A DNA stretch of 9,519 bases from Candidatus Aminicenantota bacterium (GTDB lineage: Bacteria > Acidobacteriota > Aminicenantia > Aminicenantales > UBA8522): NCBI GenBank assembly GCA_016934895.1, contig JAFGRZ010000132.1, positions 1-9,519 of the forward strand, written 5' to 3'. Shown piece by piece: positions 1-6,356 of the stretch (position 1 is the stretch's first letter; each line of letters starts with the position of its first letter). The notes below the pieces were generated by a model. The model was not told the DNA's origin. It did no database searches and worked only from the letters and a program-made list of their open reading frames with translations. The translations under genes and the position numbers were made by a program.

Positions 1-90
1 GGAGACTTCCTCCGACCTCGTCCGGACGTAATAGCGATAGGCCAGGTAGCCCAGAGCGGCGATGATGAGGAGCCAGACGAGCCGTTTCAT
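1..90 (-). CDS. Small membrane-anchored protein, N-terminal fragment
   Basis: The first 30 codons of a gene that continues past the left edge of the window. The protein starts MKRLVWLLIIAALGYLAYRY, with a basic N-terminus (K2, R3) followed by a hydrophobic stretch at about residues 4-19 and then charged residues (R, R, E, E). This fits an uncleaved membrane anchor or signal anchor. The ATG at 88-90 is preceded on the minus strand by AGGAAG (complement of 94-99), a usable ribosome binding site. It lies downstream of glgC on the same strand, about 120 nt away, so it could be co-transcribed. No function can be given from 30 residues. Confidence 0.6.
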   Translation of the reverse strand, partial: MKRLVWLLIIAALGYLAYRYYVRTRSEEVS

Positions 91-148
91 GTTCTTCCTA
101 TTGTTGAGTCGATCATGATGTCATTTTATCCAAAAAATAAACGCCTGA

Positions 149-165
149 ACAGACAATCGGTCTGT
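149..165 (-). terminator. Weak stem-loop downstream of glgC
   Basis: Inverted repeat ACAGAC / GTCTGT (149-154 and 160-165) with a 5-nt loop, located 48 nt after the glgC stop codon. On the minus strand it is followed about 8 nt later by a T-rich run (complement of 131-140). The stem is only 6 bp and the T-run is not adjacent, so it is at best a weak or partial intrinsic terminator between glgC and the small membrane-protein gene. It could be chance. Confidence 0.25.
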
Positions 166-213
166 CGGAGGAAGAGATTGAAGTCGGGAACATCCGGCCG
201 CCGAGGCCTCCTC

Positions 214-1491
214 CTAGACGATTGTCCCATCCGGGACAACGGCATGCTTGGGGACAACAATGATCCCGTCGCGGATGACGTAGCTCTCCGTCTCCTCGTT
301 CACAACGTTCGAGCCATTGATGAGCCTGACGCCGTCGCCGATCCGGGCGTTCTTGTCGATGATGGCATTGCGAATAACACAATCCCGGCCGAGGCCGATC
401 GCGGGGAGCCCGCGGCGCGCGTTGGCGGCGATCTCCTCCTGGGACTCGAACGAATCGGCCCCCATGACGACCGTGCGTTCGATGACGCTCCGCTCACCGA
501 TGCGGGAGCGGATCCCGACGATCGAATGACGGATCTCGGACCGGTTGATGATGCTGCCCTCGCAAAGCAGCGAACGATCCACCTCGGAGCGGAGGATCTT
601 GGAGCCGGGGAGGTACCGGGCATGGGTGAAGATCGGCCGGTTTTCGTCATAAAAATTAAACCTGGGAAGGGGCTGGGTCAAATCGAGATTGGCCTCGAAG
701 AAGCTCCGGATGGTGCCGATATCCCTCCAGTAGCCGCCGAATAGGTACCCGTAAACCCGGTGCTTCCGGATCGCTTGGGGGATCAATTCCCGGCCGAAGT
801 CCTGGACCTCCGTCCGGTCGAGAAGCTCCCTGAGGACCTGGGCGTTGAAAAGATAGACGCCCATGGAAGCCAGGTGCGAAATCCCGGGAGCGTCGAACCC
901 AAGGCTCTGGAGGACGTCCGGCTTGATCCTCATCCGCTCCAGTTCGCCGTCCGTTTTCGGTTTCTCGGAAAATGCGTGGATGCGCCCGCTCCGGCTGAGC
1001 TTCATAACCCCGAATTCGGATGCCGCGGACGCCGGGACGGGACTCACGGAAATGCTGATCTCGGCTCTTTTTTTCAGGTGAAAATCGATGAACCGGCCGT
1101 AATCCATGCGGTAGAGATGATCTCCCGAAAGAACGAGCACCAGATCTCCCATATCCCGGAGGAAAAAAAGGTTCCGGCGGACGGCATCGGCGGTGCCCTG
1201 ATACCATTCGCGTTGTTCCAGAGTTTGCTGGGCGGCCAAGATGGTCAGGAAGCCGCGGCAGAATTCGTCGAAGCGGTAAGTGAGGAAGATATGGCGGTGG
1301 AGGGACTCGGTGGCGAACTGGGTCAGGATGAAGATCTTCCGCAGGCCCGAGTGGATGCAGTTGCTCAGGGAGATATCGATCAGGCGGAAACGGCCGGCGA
1401 TGGGGACGGCGGGCTTGCTCCTGATCTTGGTGAGGGGATAGAGCCGGCTGCCCTGGCCGCCGGCCAAAACGAGCGTGATCACATCGTTCAT
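214..1491 (-). CDS. glgC: Glucose-1-phosphate adenylyltransferase (ADP-glucose pyrophosphorylase)
   Basis: Cytoplasmic enzyme making ADP-glucose and pyrophosphate from ATP and glucose-1-phosphate, the committing step of bacterial glycogen synthesis. The 425 residues match the usual family length (about 420-440). The N-terminal nucleotidyltransferase domain carries the signature LAGGQGSRLYPLT (9-21), SKPAVPIAGRFRLID (25-39), the ATP-site segment EWYQGTADAV (95-104), the catalytic-Asp segment LSGDHLYRMDY (121-131), FSEKP (174-178, sugar-phosphate site), SMGVYLF (209-215) and YWRDIGT (254-260). The C-terminal part (about 290-425) has the hexapeptide-like pattern of a left-handed beta-helix, ending VVPDGTIV. 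Wording such as SNCIHSGL, AIIDKNARIG and VVPKHAVVPDGTIV resembles the cyanobacterial/plant branch more than the enterobacterial one. The start lies 9 nt after the NIF3-like gene, with GAGAGGGG (complement of 1495-1502) as ribosome binding site overlapping that gene's stop, so the two are probably translated from one mRNA. No other glycogen gene is visible here. Confidence 0.96.
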   Translation of the reverse strand: MNDVITLVLAGGQGSRLYPLTKIRSKPAVPIAGRFRLIDISLSNCIHSGLRKIFILTQFATESLHRHIFLTYRFDEFCRGFLTILAAQQTLEQREWYQGTADAVRRNLFFLRDMGDLVLVLSGDHLYRMDYGRFIDFHLKKRAEISISVSPVPASAASEFGVMKLSRSGRIHAFSEKPKTDGELERMRIKPDVLQSLGFDAPGISHLASMGVYLFNAQVLRELLDRTEVQDFGRELIPQAIRKHRVYGYLFGGYWRDIGTIRSFFEANLDLTQPLPRFNFYDENRPIFTHARYLPGSKILRSEVDRSLLCEGSIINRSEIRHSIVGIRSRIGERSVIERTVVMGADSFESQEEIAANARRGLPAIGLGRDCVIRNAIIDKNARIGDGVRLINGSNVVNEETESYVIRDGIIVVPKHAVVPDGTIV

Positions 1492-1500
1492 TCGCCCCTC

Positions 1501-2463
1501 TCAGGCTGTCCGCCGGATCCTCTCGAATCCGGACACGCAGACGTATTCCAGCCGTTCCTTTTTCTCGACGGCGTCGAGCAGGAGGTTGAGGCCCAAAGTA
1601 TCGCTCGCGATGTGGCCGGCGATGACAACGTTCAGGTTGGCCTTCTTGGCATTTTCCAGATGGTCCTCGCTGATGTGCATACCGATCAGGGTGCTGACGC
1701 CGCTCGCGGCGAACTTCTCGAAAACCTCCTTGGGTCCTTCTGTCCCCCCGGTCATGTCGATGAAGACTTTTCCGCAGCGGCTTTCCTCCGCTCCGCTGAG
1801 GATTTTGGGCGGGACTTGAAGAGCGGCCGACTTCCGGTACTCGGGGATGTCCCGAAGGAGAGCCAGGAGATCCTTGAGGCGGCCGGGTTTTTTCCTTTCC
1901 ATAAGCTTGGTCAAATAGCGGGCGACGCAATTGTCGGCCGCCGTGTGGATGCAGACCATGGGGAGCCCCAGCAGCTTGGCCACATCGACGCTCCGGCTGT
2001 GATTGATCGGCATCAGGCGGCGCTCGATCTCTCCGATCCTTTTTTCCATGAGCTTCTCGGCGACGCTGAGGGTGACGCCGCAGGACGCCAAAAGGTCCGA
2101 TTGAAGGGCCATGACATCAAAAAGCCGGGCCAGGGCGGTCCCTTCCGGATGATGGGCGATCACCAGGTCGATCTTCGGTCCCTGGCCCTTGTTGAGGAGG
2201 TGGGCGAGAAGGAGTTCGCCGACTTCCATGTCGATCCCGATGAGGGCGTTTTTGATATTCGCCTCCGGATCGCCGTTGAGGATGCGGGTGTCGGAAAAGG
2301 GATTGAAGAGACGGTCCCGGTCGTAGAATTCACGATCCGCCTCATCGAGCTTGTCGAAGCGGATCTTCTCTTCCGTAAGGATCCTTTCGATCTCCTTCGG
2401 CCCGCGCAGGTCGTTTCGGATCCCGGCTCTGACCGCCGCCTGGTAAAAATCCTTGAGCTTCAT
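1501..2463 (-). CDS. NIF3-like dinuclear metal-centre protein, divergent
   Basis: A 320-residue cytoplasmic protein assigned to the NIF3/YbgI superfamily by motif order. IGIDMEVGE (75-83) begins the first strand; DLVIAHHPEG (99-108) holds the His-His metal pair (H104, H105); CIHTAADN (171-178) supplies the HTxxD element (H173, D177); and AGHIASDTLGLNLL (282-295) is the C-terminal His-containing motif (H284). In most family members that last motif reads HxxSE, but here the acidic residue is Asp (D288). Family members bind two metal ions and are proposed hydrolases or cyclohydrolases, but the biochemical role is generally unsettled. The protein is longer than the YbgI type (about 250 residues), with about 70 residues before the first core strand. 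AAGGAG (complement of 2472-2477) lies 8 nt before the ATG. glgC follows after 9 nt, suggesting an operon. I am confident of the superfamily, not of the function. Confidence 0.8.
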   Translation of the reverse strand: MKLKDFYQAAVRAGIRNDLRGPKEIERILTEEKIRFDKLDEADREFYDRDRLFNPFSDTRILNGDPEANIKNALIGIDMEVGELLLAHLLNKGQGPKIDLVIAHHPEGTALARLFDVMALQSDLLASCGVTLSVAEKLMEKRIGEIERRLMPINHSRSVDVAKLLGLPMVCIHTAADNCVARYLTKLMERKKPGRLKDLLALLRDIPEYRKSAALQVPPKILSGAEESRCGKVFIDMTGGTEGPKEVFEKFAASGVSTLIGMHISEDHLENAKKANLNVVIAGHIASDTLGLNLLLDAVEKKERLEYVCVSGFERIRRTA

Positions 2464-2471
2464 CGGTCATT

Positions 2472-2477
2472 CTCCTT
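2472..2477 (-). promoter_or_regulatory. Ribosome binding site of the NIF3-like gene
   Basis: AAGGAG on the minus strand, 8 nt before the ATG at 2461-2463. This is near-ideal spacing and supports that start. A second, stronger-looking AGGAGG (complement of 2501-2506) lies further upstream but has no start codon at a suitable distance. Confidence 0.7.
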
Positions 2478-2509
2478 TTGATCAGCTCGTCTCTGCCTTA
2501 CCTCCTATG

Positions 2510-2536
2510 ATTATCACAGAATTTCGTGCCGTTCAA
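2510..2536 (-). promoter_or_regulatory. Candidate promoter for the NIF3-like gene and glgC
   Basis: Minus-strand TTGAAC (complement of 2531-2536), a 15-nt spacer, and the extended -10 element TGTGATAAT, whose GATAAT is the complement of 2510-2515. The spacer is short, but the TG extension can compensate. Transcription would start near 2503, giving a leader of about 40 nt. This follows sigma-70-type consensus by eye only; the host's true consensus is unknown. Confidence 0.4.
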
Positions 2537-2569
2537 TCCGGCGGACGGCAAATCGGCCCCAAGTTCATC

Positions 2570-2599
2570 TTGATTCGGCGGGAATCCTTATGCTATAAA
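2570..2599 (+). promoter_or_regulatory. Candidate promoter for the unknown plus-strand gene
   Basis: TTGATT (2570-2575), an 18-nt spacer and TATAAA (2594-2599) fit a sigma-70-type promoter. Predicted transcription would begin near 2606, leaving a very short leader before the ATG at 2615. That is somewhat awkward and lowers confidence. With the minus-strand candidate at 2510-2536, it makes 2464-2614 a divergent control region. Confidence 0.35.
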
Positions 2600-2604
2600 G
2601 CTCA

Positions 2605-2611
2605 AGAGAGG
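2605..2611 (+). promoter_or_regulatory. Ribosome binding site deciding the 2615 start
   Basis: AGAGAGG, 3 nt before the ATG at 2615. The open frame extends upstream to 2453, but that extension overlaps the divergent NIF3-like gene and has no ribosome binding site. A second in-frame ATG at 2630 has no purine-rich sequence at the right distance. The 2615 start is therefore preferred, although the spacing is short. Confidence 0.5.
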
Positions 2612-2614
2612 AAA

Positions 2615-3148
2615 ATGGCGCTCGGACCGATGGACAAAAAAACGGAAAACCAGCTTTATTTCAAGGCCGGAATCGCCTTTGACCATTTGAGACTCGCTGT
2701 CCAGACATTCGAGAAATACGTTCAATCGTCGGGTCCGGACACGACTCCCGACTACTACAAAGCGCGGAATTTCCTCCGCGACGGCGAAAAGTTTTTTCAG
2801 GAAGCCCTCAAAGAAGCGAAGAGGCTGCTCGGGCCGCTCCCGCCCTACGCCTCGGCCGAGTTCGAAAAATGGAGGACGGAATTTCTGAGCCGGCACCGGA
2901 TCCAGGTCGATACGAGTGAATTAGACGCTCTCAAGGAGGAGCTTTCCCGGGACGGCCAGCTGGATCAGTGGATCGCGCCGGAAGATACCGAACGGTTGCT
3001 GGCCAAGAACTATGACACTCAAAAATCCGGGAAGCGCAAGTTGTCGAACATTAAAGTCCGGATCATCCTGGACCGCCTCCAGGAATATCTTGACCAAGCC
3101 CAGGACCTCAAAAAAAAGGCGATGACCAAGCTCCAATCGGGCGCTTGA
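2615..3148 (+). CDS. Hypothetical helical protein, 177 aa
   Basis: I do not recognise this protein. It is soluble-looking, with no signal peptide or membrane segment, highly charged and rich in A, L, E, K and D. Long amphipathic helix-like stretches lie at about 16-38, 46-72, 80-92, 101-112, 122-133 and 145-172. Together with a hydrophobic N-terminal half (YFKAGIAFDHLRLAV) this suggests a helical bundle resembling TPR-like or phage-structural helices, but no family motif can be named. It is the only plus-strand gene in the window, has its own promoter-like sequence, diverges from the NIF3-like/glgC pair, and ends 2 nt from the stop of the convergent heparinase-like gene. That it is a real gene is supported by the ribosome binding site, normal amino-acid composition and no competing minus-strand gene over most of its length. 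Confidence 0.7.
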   Translation: MALGPMDKKTENQLYFKAGIAFDHLRLAVQTFEKYVQSSGPDTTPDYYKARNFLRDGEKFFQEALKEAKRLLGPLPPYASAEFEKWRTEFLSRHRIQVDTSELDALKEELSRDGQLDQWIAPEDTERLLAKNYDTQKSGKRKLSNIKVRIILDRLQEYLDQAQDLKKKAMTKLQSGA

Positions 3149-3150
3149 GG

Positions 3151-5517
3151 TTACGGCTCGAGGTCGATTCGCTCCCGCCAGTAGCGCATCTTTCCGACTC
3201 CGGGGCTGTCCGGGCCGGCATCGAAGGCCAGGCCGAAGAGCGACGGCCGGGCCTCGATCAACACGCGGCCGCGATAAAGAGCTTTGGTCAAGTTGACGAC
3301 CGTATAGCTCAGCGTTTTCTCGGACGGACTGCCCGCGCGCTTGGACAGGGTGGAAAAGATCAGATCGCCGTCCGTTTCGAACTCTCCCAGGCGGATCTTG
3401 CCGGCCTCATAGGTGTACCGGGGCCGCAGCCAATCGCGGCTGATGTCCTTGCGCAGATCGGTCTTCGCGCCGATCAGAAAGGTCCGGTCTCCGTCCTCGA
3501 TCGCAACACCGAGAGCCGCTCCATCCGGGTTCACCGGTAGCCGCCGGATCCGGCCGGGCCAATCCGGCTTGGCTTCCTCCCGGGGCTGGGGAATAAGCAC
3601 CGTCACGAATCCGGCCGTCTCGCCGAGTTCGAAATGCCGGGCGATGGTCTGATGGATCATCCTCTCATCCTGGTAATGCCGGCGGATCGGCTCCACCCCC
3701 TCGAGAGACGGGTGAGTCGGAAGAAAATGAACGAGGAGATCTTTATTTTGGGGCAAGGCTTTATCCCGGATAGTGTCATAGGCCGTCCGGTACCAATGTT
3801 CGCCTTGGCCCAGAATTTTCTGGGTATGCCAAAGATCGGCCAACGTGAACCATTCTTCTCTCCGGGCCTTGAAGATATCGAAAACGACGAACATTTCCGG
3901 GTCCTTGAGGTAGACGATCACCCGGTCCCATTCATATCCCCAATCCTCGTCCCGGAGTCGCGTCCGGCTGCAATCGAAGTCGTCGAACGTCAGGACATCG
4001 ACTTTCTGGGTCCTCACCCGGCGGTAGGACCCGGCGTTGTGCAAAAAGTCAAGAACCGTTTGTCCCGGGATCTCGTCACGGATGCTGTACCGGGATTCGC
4101 CTTTTTTCTGGCCCATCCAGATCTTCTCGGGCCGGACGCAGAGCCGGTTATGAAAGTAGTCCTGCCGGTATGCGCCATAGGGACCGGAAGGCATGTAATC
4201 CCTGTAGCCGGCGTCGTGGAGAAGAACGGAGCCGCCCGACATGAGAAGCACCAGGCTGTTCTCGTCGGCATGACCGTGGGTCATCTTCTCTTCCTCGACC
4301 GGGATGGTATCGCGGAGATAGTCGCGGAAGTTCAATCCCCCGTCTCCTTCATCCCGGTAATTGAGGAGAAGATAGGTGCTTCTCGGATCCCAGCCGTTCC
4401 GGAAGACGATTTTTTTCCCCTGGACATCCTCCATCACCTCCCCGGAGAGGGAGGACGGTGGAACAGGATCGAGATCGTCTTCGCCCCAGCGGCAGGCATC
4501 CAGGAGCATGAAGGCCAGCCCGATGTTCCGGACATTCTGAAAGTCGATGAACGTCCCCCCGATCGTGGCGGCCGCCCATTTGAGAAGGGGATCCCGATAA
4601 GCGGCCGCGGCGGCCTCGAAAAAGACCAGGAAGTGGGGCCAATTGGCTTCCCAATGAGCGTCCCCGAAGTCGGGGATCATGCCCGCCGGGCTCAGGAGCT
4701 GCAGATAGTACCGGCTGTAATAATACATTTCGGGCGTTTTGAAGAGTTCCCGTTGTTTATCCAGAGCCTCGGAATAACCCAGGAGCGAGTAAAGCCACAC
4801 CCCGTTATAAATGGTCGCGTCCTCGATCTGCCAGTTCCCCCAGTTGTCGTCGCCGAGCGCCCGGCGCTGCATCTCCCAGACCTCCCGCCGGGGGTGTTCG
4901 GGAAGCGCGCGGATCGCCCAGGCCAGAGACTCGGCCCGAAGCGCGGCCCGGTTCATCGGTCCCCATTCCTGGGTGCGCAGAAGGTACTCCAGACTGTGGG
5001 CGATCTCGCCCTGGATGGTGTTGTCTTCATCACGGGTCAAAACGCCGCCTCGACGAAGGACATCGTAGGCGCGGATGTAGCGCATCAGCGTGAAGAAATC
5101 GGGAAGAGCGGGAACCCCGTCTTCGTAGTCGGGCCGTTTGGCTTTGGCCCGGTCCGGAAAAACGGACCGGTAATCGCCGTAGGTCAGAAGCACCTTTTTC
5201 GCCCTTTGGGCGTATTCGGGCTTATTCTCGGTTTCATAAAGAAAACCGAAAATGGCGGCCATCTCGAGCAGACCTCCGGGCGGCCGGTAGCCGAAGACGT
5301 TGTCGGGATCAAAGTTCTGTTTCCACTGCGCGATGAGGTCGTCGGTGTGGGACCAGGTCCATTCGGCCGCCGCCCGGGCAAATTCCAGGTACCGGGTAAG
5401 GGGGATCGCCTCCTGCGGGCCGGCCGGCGCGGCGCCGGAATCCGGTCCCGTCCAGAGCAGGGCCAGACAAAGGATGCCAAACCATCCCTTGACCCTGAGG
5501 GACTTTAAACGCCTCAT
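3151..5517 (-). CDS. Exported heparinase II/III-like protein, probable polysaccharide lyase
   Basis: A 788-residue protein. Residues 1-30 form a Sec signal peptide: basic n-region with R2, R3, K5, R8 and K10, hydrophobic core 11-22, and probable cleavage near the Ala/Pro-rich 28-34. It has the two-part layout of the heparinase II/III superfamily. The Trp/Tyr-rich helical part (about 40-345, alpha/alpha-toroid type) includes EWGPMNRAA (184-192) and NWQIEDATIYNG (228-239). The beta-sandwich part (about 360-788) opens with the family hallmark HGHADENS (414-421), then LLHDAGY (432-438) and YFHNRL (454-459). H416, D435 and H456 are positioned like the structural zinc ligands of Pedobacter heparinase II, and H414 like its active-site His. 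The likely role is beta-elimination of an acidic polysaccharide outside the cytoplasm; the substrate cannot be told. The start is supported by AAAGGAGGG (complement of 5527-5535), 9 nt upstream. It follows the DUF6305-like gene by 93 nt. Confidence 0.78.
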   Translation of the reverse strand: MRRLKSLRVKGWFGILCLALLWTGPDSGAAPAGPQEAIPLTRYLEFARAAAEWTWSHTDDLIAQWKQNFDPDNVFGYRPPGGLLEMAAIFGFLYETENKPEYAQRAKKVLLTYGDYRSVFPDRAKAKRPDYEDGVPALPDFFTLMRYIRAYDVLRRGGVLTRDEDNTIQGEIAHSLEYLLRTQEWGPMNRAALRAESLAWAIRALPEHPRREVWEMQRRALGDDNWGNWQIEDATIYNGVWLYSLLGYSEALDKQRELFKTPEMYYYSRYYLQLLSPAGMIPDFGDAHWEANWPHFLVFFEAAAAAYRDPLLKWAAATIGGTFIDFQNVRNIGLAFMLLDACRWGEDDLDPVPPSSLSGEVMEDVQGKKIVFRNGWDPRSTYLLLNYRDEGDGGLNFRDYLRDTIPVEEEKMTHGHADENSLVLLMSGGSVLLHDAGYRDYMPSGPYGAYRQDYFHNRLCVRPEKIWMGQKKGESRYSIRDEIPGQTVLDFLHNAGSYRRVRTQKVDVLTFDDFDCSRTRLRDEDWGYEWDRVIVYLKDPEMFVVFDIFKARREEWFTLADLWHTQKILGQGEHWYRTAYDTIRDKALPQNKDLLVHFLPTHPSLEGVEPIRRHYQDERMIHQTIARHFELGETAGFVTVLIPQPREEAKPDWPGRIRRLPVNPDGAALGVAIEDGDRTFLIGAKTDLRKDISRDWLRPRYTYEAGKIRLGEFETDGDLIFSTLSKRAGSPSEKTLSYTVVNLTKALYRGRVLIEARPSLFGLAFDAGPDSPGVGKMRYWRERIDLEP

Positions 5518-5526
5518 GGGATTTTT

Positions 5527-5535
5527 CCCTCCTTT
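5527..5535 (-). promoter_or_regulatory. Ribosome binding site of the heparinase-like gene
   Basis: AAAGGAGGG on the minus strand, 9 nt before the ATG at 5515-5517. It is a strong match and fixes the start so that the complete signal peptide is included. The rest of the 93-nt gap (5518-5610) shows no convincing promoter or terminator, which favours co-transcription with the upstream gene. Confidence 0.7.
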
Positions 5536-5610
5536 ACAAGAACCCGCCCGCGACAGAGCCCCTGACGGGGGAATGGCAAAGGACGATTCAGACCGGGAAA
5601 CCGACGACCG

Positions 5611-6270
5611 CTATTCGAAGACCTGTTTCATGATCGCCACCAGGTCCAGGGCGTAATCGACCTCGGTCAGCGGGATCTTTTTGCTCTCGGCGATCCGGGT
5701 GAAGCGCGCGTCTGTGTTGCTCTCTTTAGTGACGATGAGATAGTCGGCGAACGGCGCGACGGCATCGATCATCCGCTCGTTGTCGCTCCCGGGCGCGCCG
5801 CGGAGAGCGGTCCCGCCCACATGGACGGCGATGATGAAGATGTTGTTCTGCTTCGCGTATTCGATGATCCTCTTGAGGCGCGCTTCCTCCGTCTCGATGG
5901 TCAGTCCCGAAGCCCCCATTCCCTTCAGACTCGCTCCAATGGCGAAAATGACCGTTCCGTAGGGCGTTCCCTTGGGAAACTTGTCCAGATCGGAATAGAC
6001 CTCGACATGGAAACCCGGCCCCGATTCTTTGCCGCCCAGACCGACGCCGGCCTTCATCATGTCGATATCCGGCACATCGCAGTAGTCGAAGCCGAAACCG
6101 GCTTCTTCCAGCACGATATTGACCGTAGTGACATCGTTGCTCTGCCCGGCCGAAGTGGTCAGAATCGGAAGCTTGGCTTTGACGACGTCGTCCGGCCCGG
6201 CGGACATGGCCATGGAGGCGCAAAAAACGATCGTCAGGCCGACCGCCAAATATCTTGCGGTTTTCATCAT
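5611..6270 (-). CDS. Exported DUF6305-like protein of unknown function
   Basis: A 219-residue protein with a signal peptide (K3, R6; hydrophobic core about 7-21; likely cleavage after AMSA, residues 21-24). The mature part looks like a small alpha/beta fold with Gly-rich, possibly ligand-binding loops: LPILTTSAGQS (34-44), GVGLGGKESGPGF (75-87), FAIGASLKGMGASG (109-122), IIAVHVGG (146-153) and RGAPGSDNERMID (157-169). From memory this pattern corresponds to the family Pfam labels DUF6305, which has no known function; that name is my recollection and was not searched. The start is placed at 6270 because the strong AAGGAGGAG (complement of 6275-6283) lies just upstream; a longer frame from 6291 would place this site inside the gene. 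A second ATG follows immediately (6267) and is equally possible. It sits 86 nt after a C69 dipeptidase and 93 nt before the heparinase-like gene. Confidence 0.75.
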   Translation of the reverse strand: MMKTARYLAVGLTIVFCASMAMSAGPDDVVKAKLPILTTSAGQSNDVTTVNIVLEEAGFGFDYCDVPDIDMMKAGVGLGGKESGPGFHVEVYSDLDKFPKGTPYGTVIFAIGASLKGMGASGLTIETEEARLKRIIEYAKQNNIFIIAVHVGGTALRGAPGSDNERMIDAVAPFADYLIVTKESNTDARFTRIAESKKIPLTEVDYALDLVAIMKQVFE

Positions 6271-6274
6271 GGGA

Positions 6275-6283
6275 CTCCTCCTT
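6275..6283 (-). promoter_or_regulatory. Ribosome binding site deciding the 6270 start
   Basis: AAGGAGGAG on the minus strand. Its AGGAGG core is 6 nt before the ATG at 6268-6270 and 9 nt before the one at 6265-6267. It argues against the longer frame from 6291, which would put it within the coding region. Confidence 0.75.
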
Positions 6284-6309
6284 CCATTCAAGACCGATGG
6301 TCAATACTT

Positions 6310-6339
6310 ATTCTATTCTCAAGACACGCCGCGATTCAA
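6310..6339 (-). promoter_or_regulatory. Candidate promoter for the DUF6305-like gene
   Basis: Minus-strand TTGAAT (complement of 6334-6339), an 18-nt spacer and TAGAAT (complement of 6310-6315). The predicted start is near 6303, with a leader of about 33 nt. It lies in the AT-richer gap between the C69 gene and the DUF6305-like gene, so the two downstream genes may have their own transcript. Judged by consensus only. Confidence 0.3.
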
Positions 6340-6352
6340 GAACCGCCGGCGT
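6326..6352 (-). terminator. GC-rich stem-loop after the second C69 gene
   Basis: Inverted repeat ACGCCG / CGGCGT (6326-6331 and 6347-6352), which can be extended inward with a bulge. It begins 4 nt after the stop codon of the C69 gene. There is no T-run on the minus strand, so it is not a classical intrinsic terminator. It could stabilise the mRNA end, pause polymerase, or be chance in GC-rich DNA. It overlaps the -35 of the candidate promoter at 6310-6339. Confidence 0.25.
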
Positions 6353-6356
6353 TTAT

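Noticed and set aside
656..1930. 424-codon minus-strand open frame rich in Arg and Pro
   Set aside because: It overlaps glgC and the NIF3-like gene in another frame; the Arg/Pro/Gly-rich composition is typical of an out-of-frame reading of GC-rich coding DNA.
760..2481. 573-codon plus-strand open frame
   Set aside because: It runs antisense across both glgC and the NIF3-like gene, which have clear family motifs; the translation has no recognisable motif and no ribosome binding site. It is a codon-bias shadow.
2501..2506. AGGAGG on the minus strand as a ribosome binding site of an extra small gene
   Set aside because: No ATG, GTG or TTG follows at a suitable distance in a frame that stays open; it lies in the leader of the NIF3-like gene.
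2453..2614. 54-residue N-terminal extension of the plus-strand gene
   Set aside because: It overlaps the start of the NIF3-like gene and covers the divergent promoter region; no ribosome binding site precedes it.
3634..5508. 624-codon plus-strand open frame
   Set aside because: It lies wholly antisense to the heparinase-like gene, which has a signal peptide, hallmark motifs and a strong ribosome binding site. The antisense product has shadow-type composition.
5559..5571. CCCC-TGAC-GGGG hairpin between the DUF6305-like and heparinase-like genes
   Set aside because: The stem is only 4 bp and no T-run follows on the minus strand; expected by chance in GC-rich DNA.
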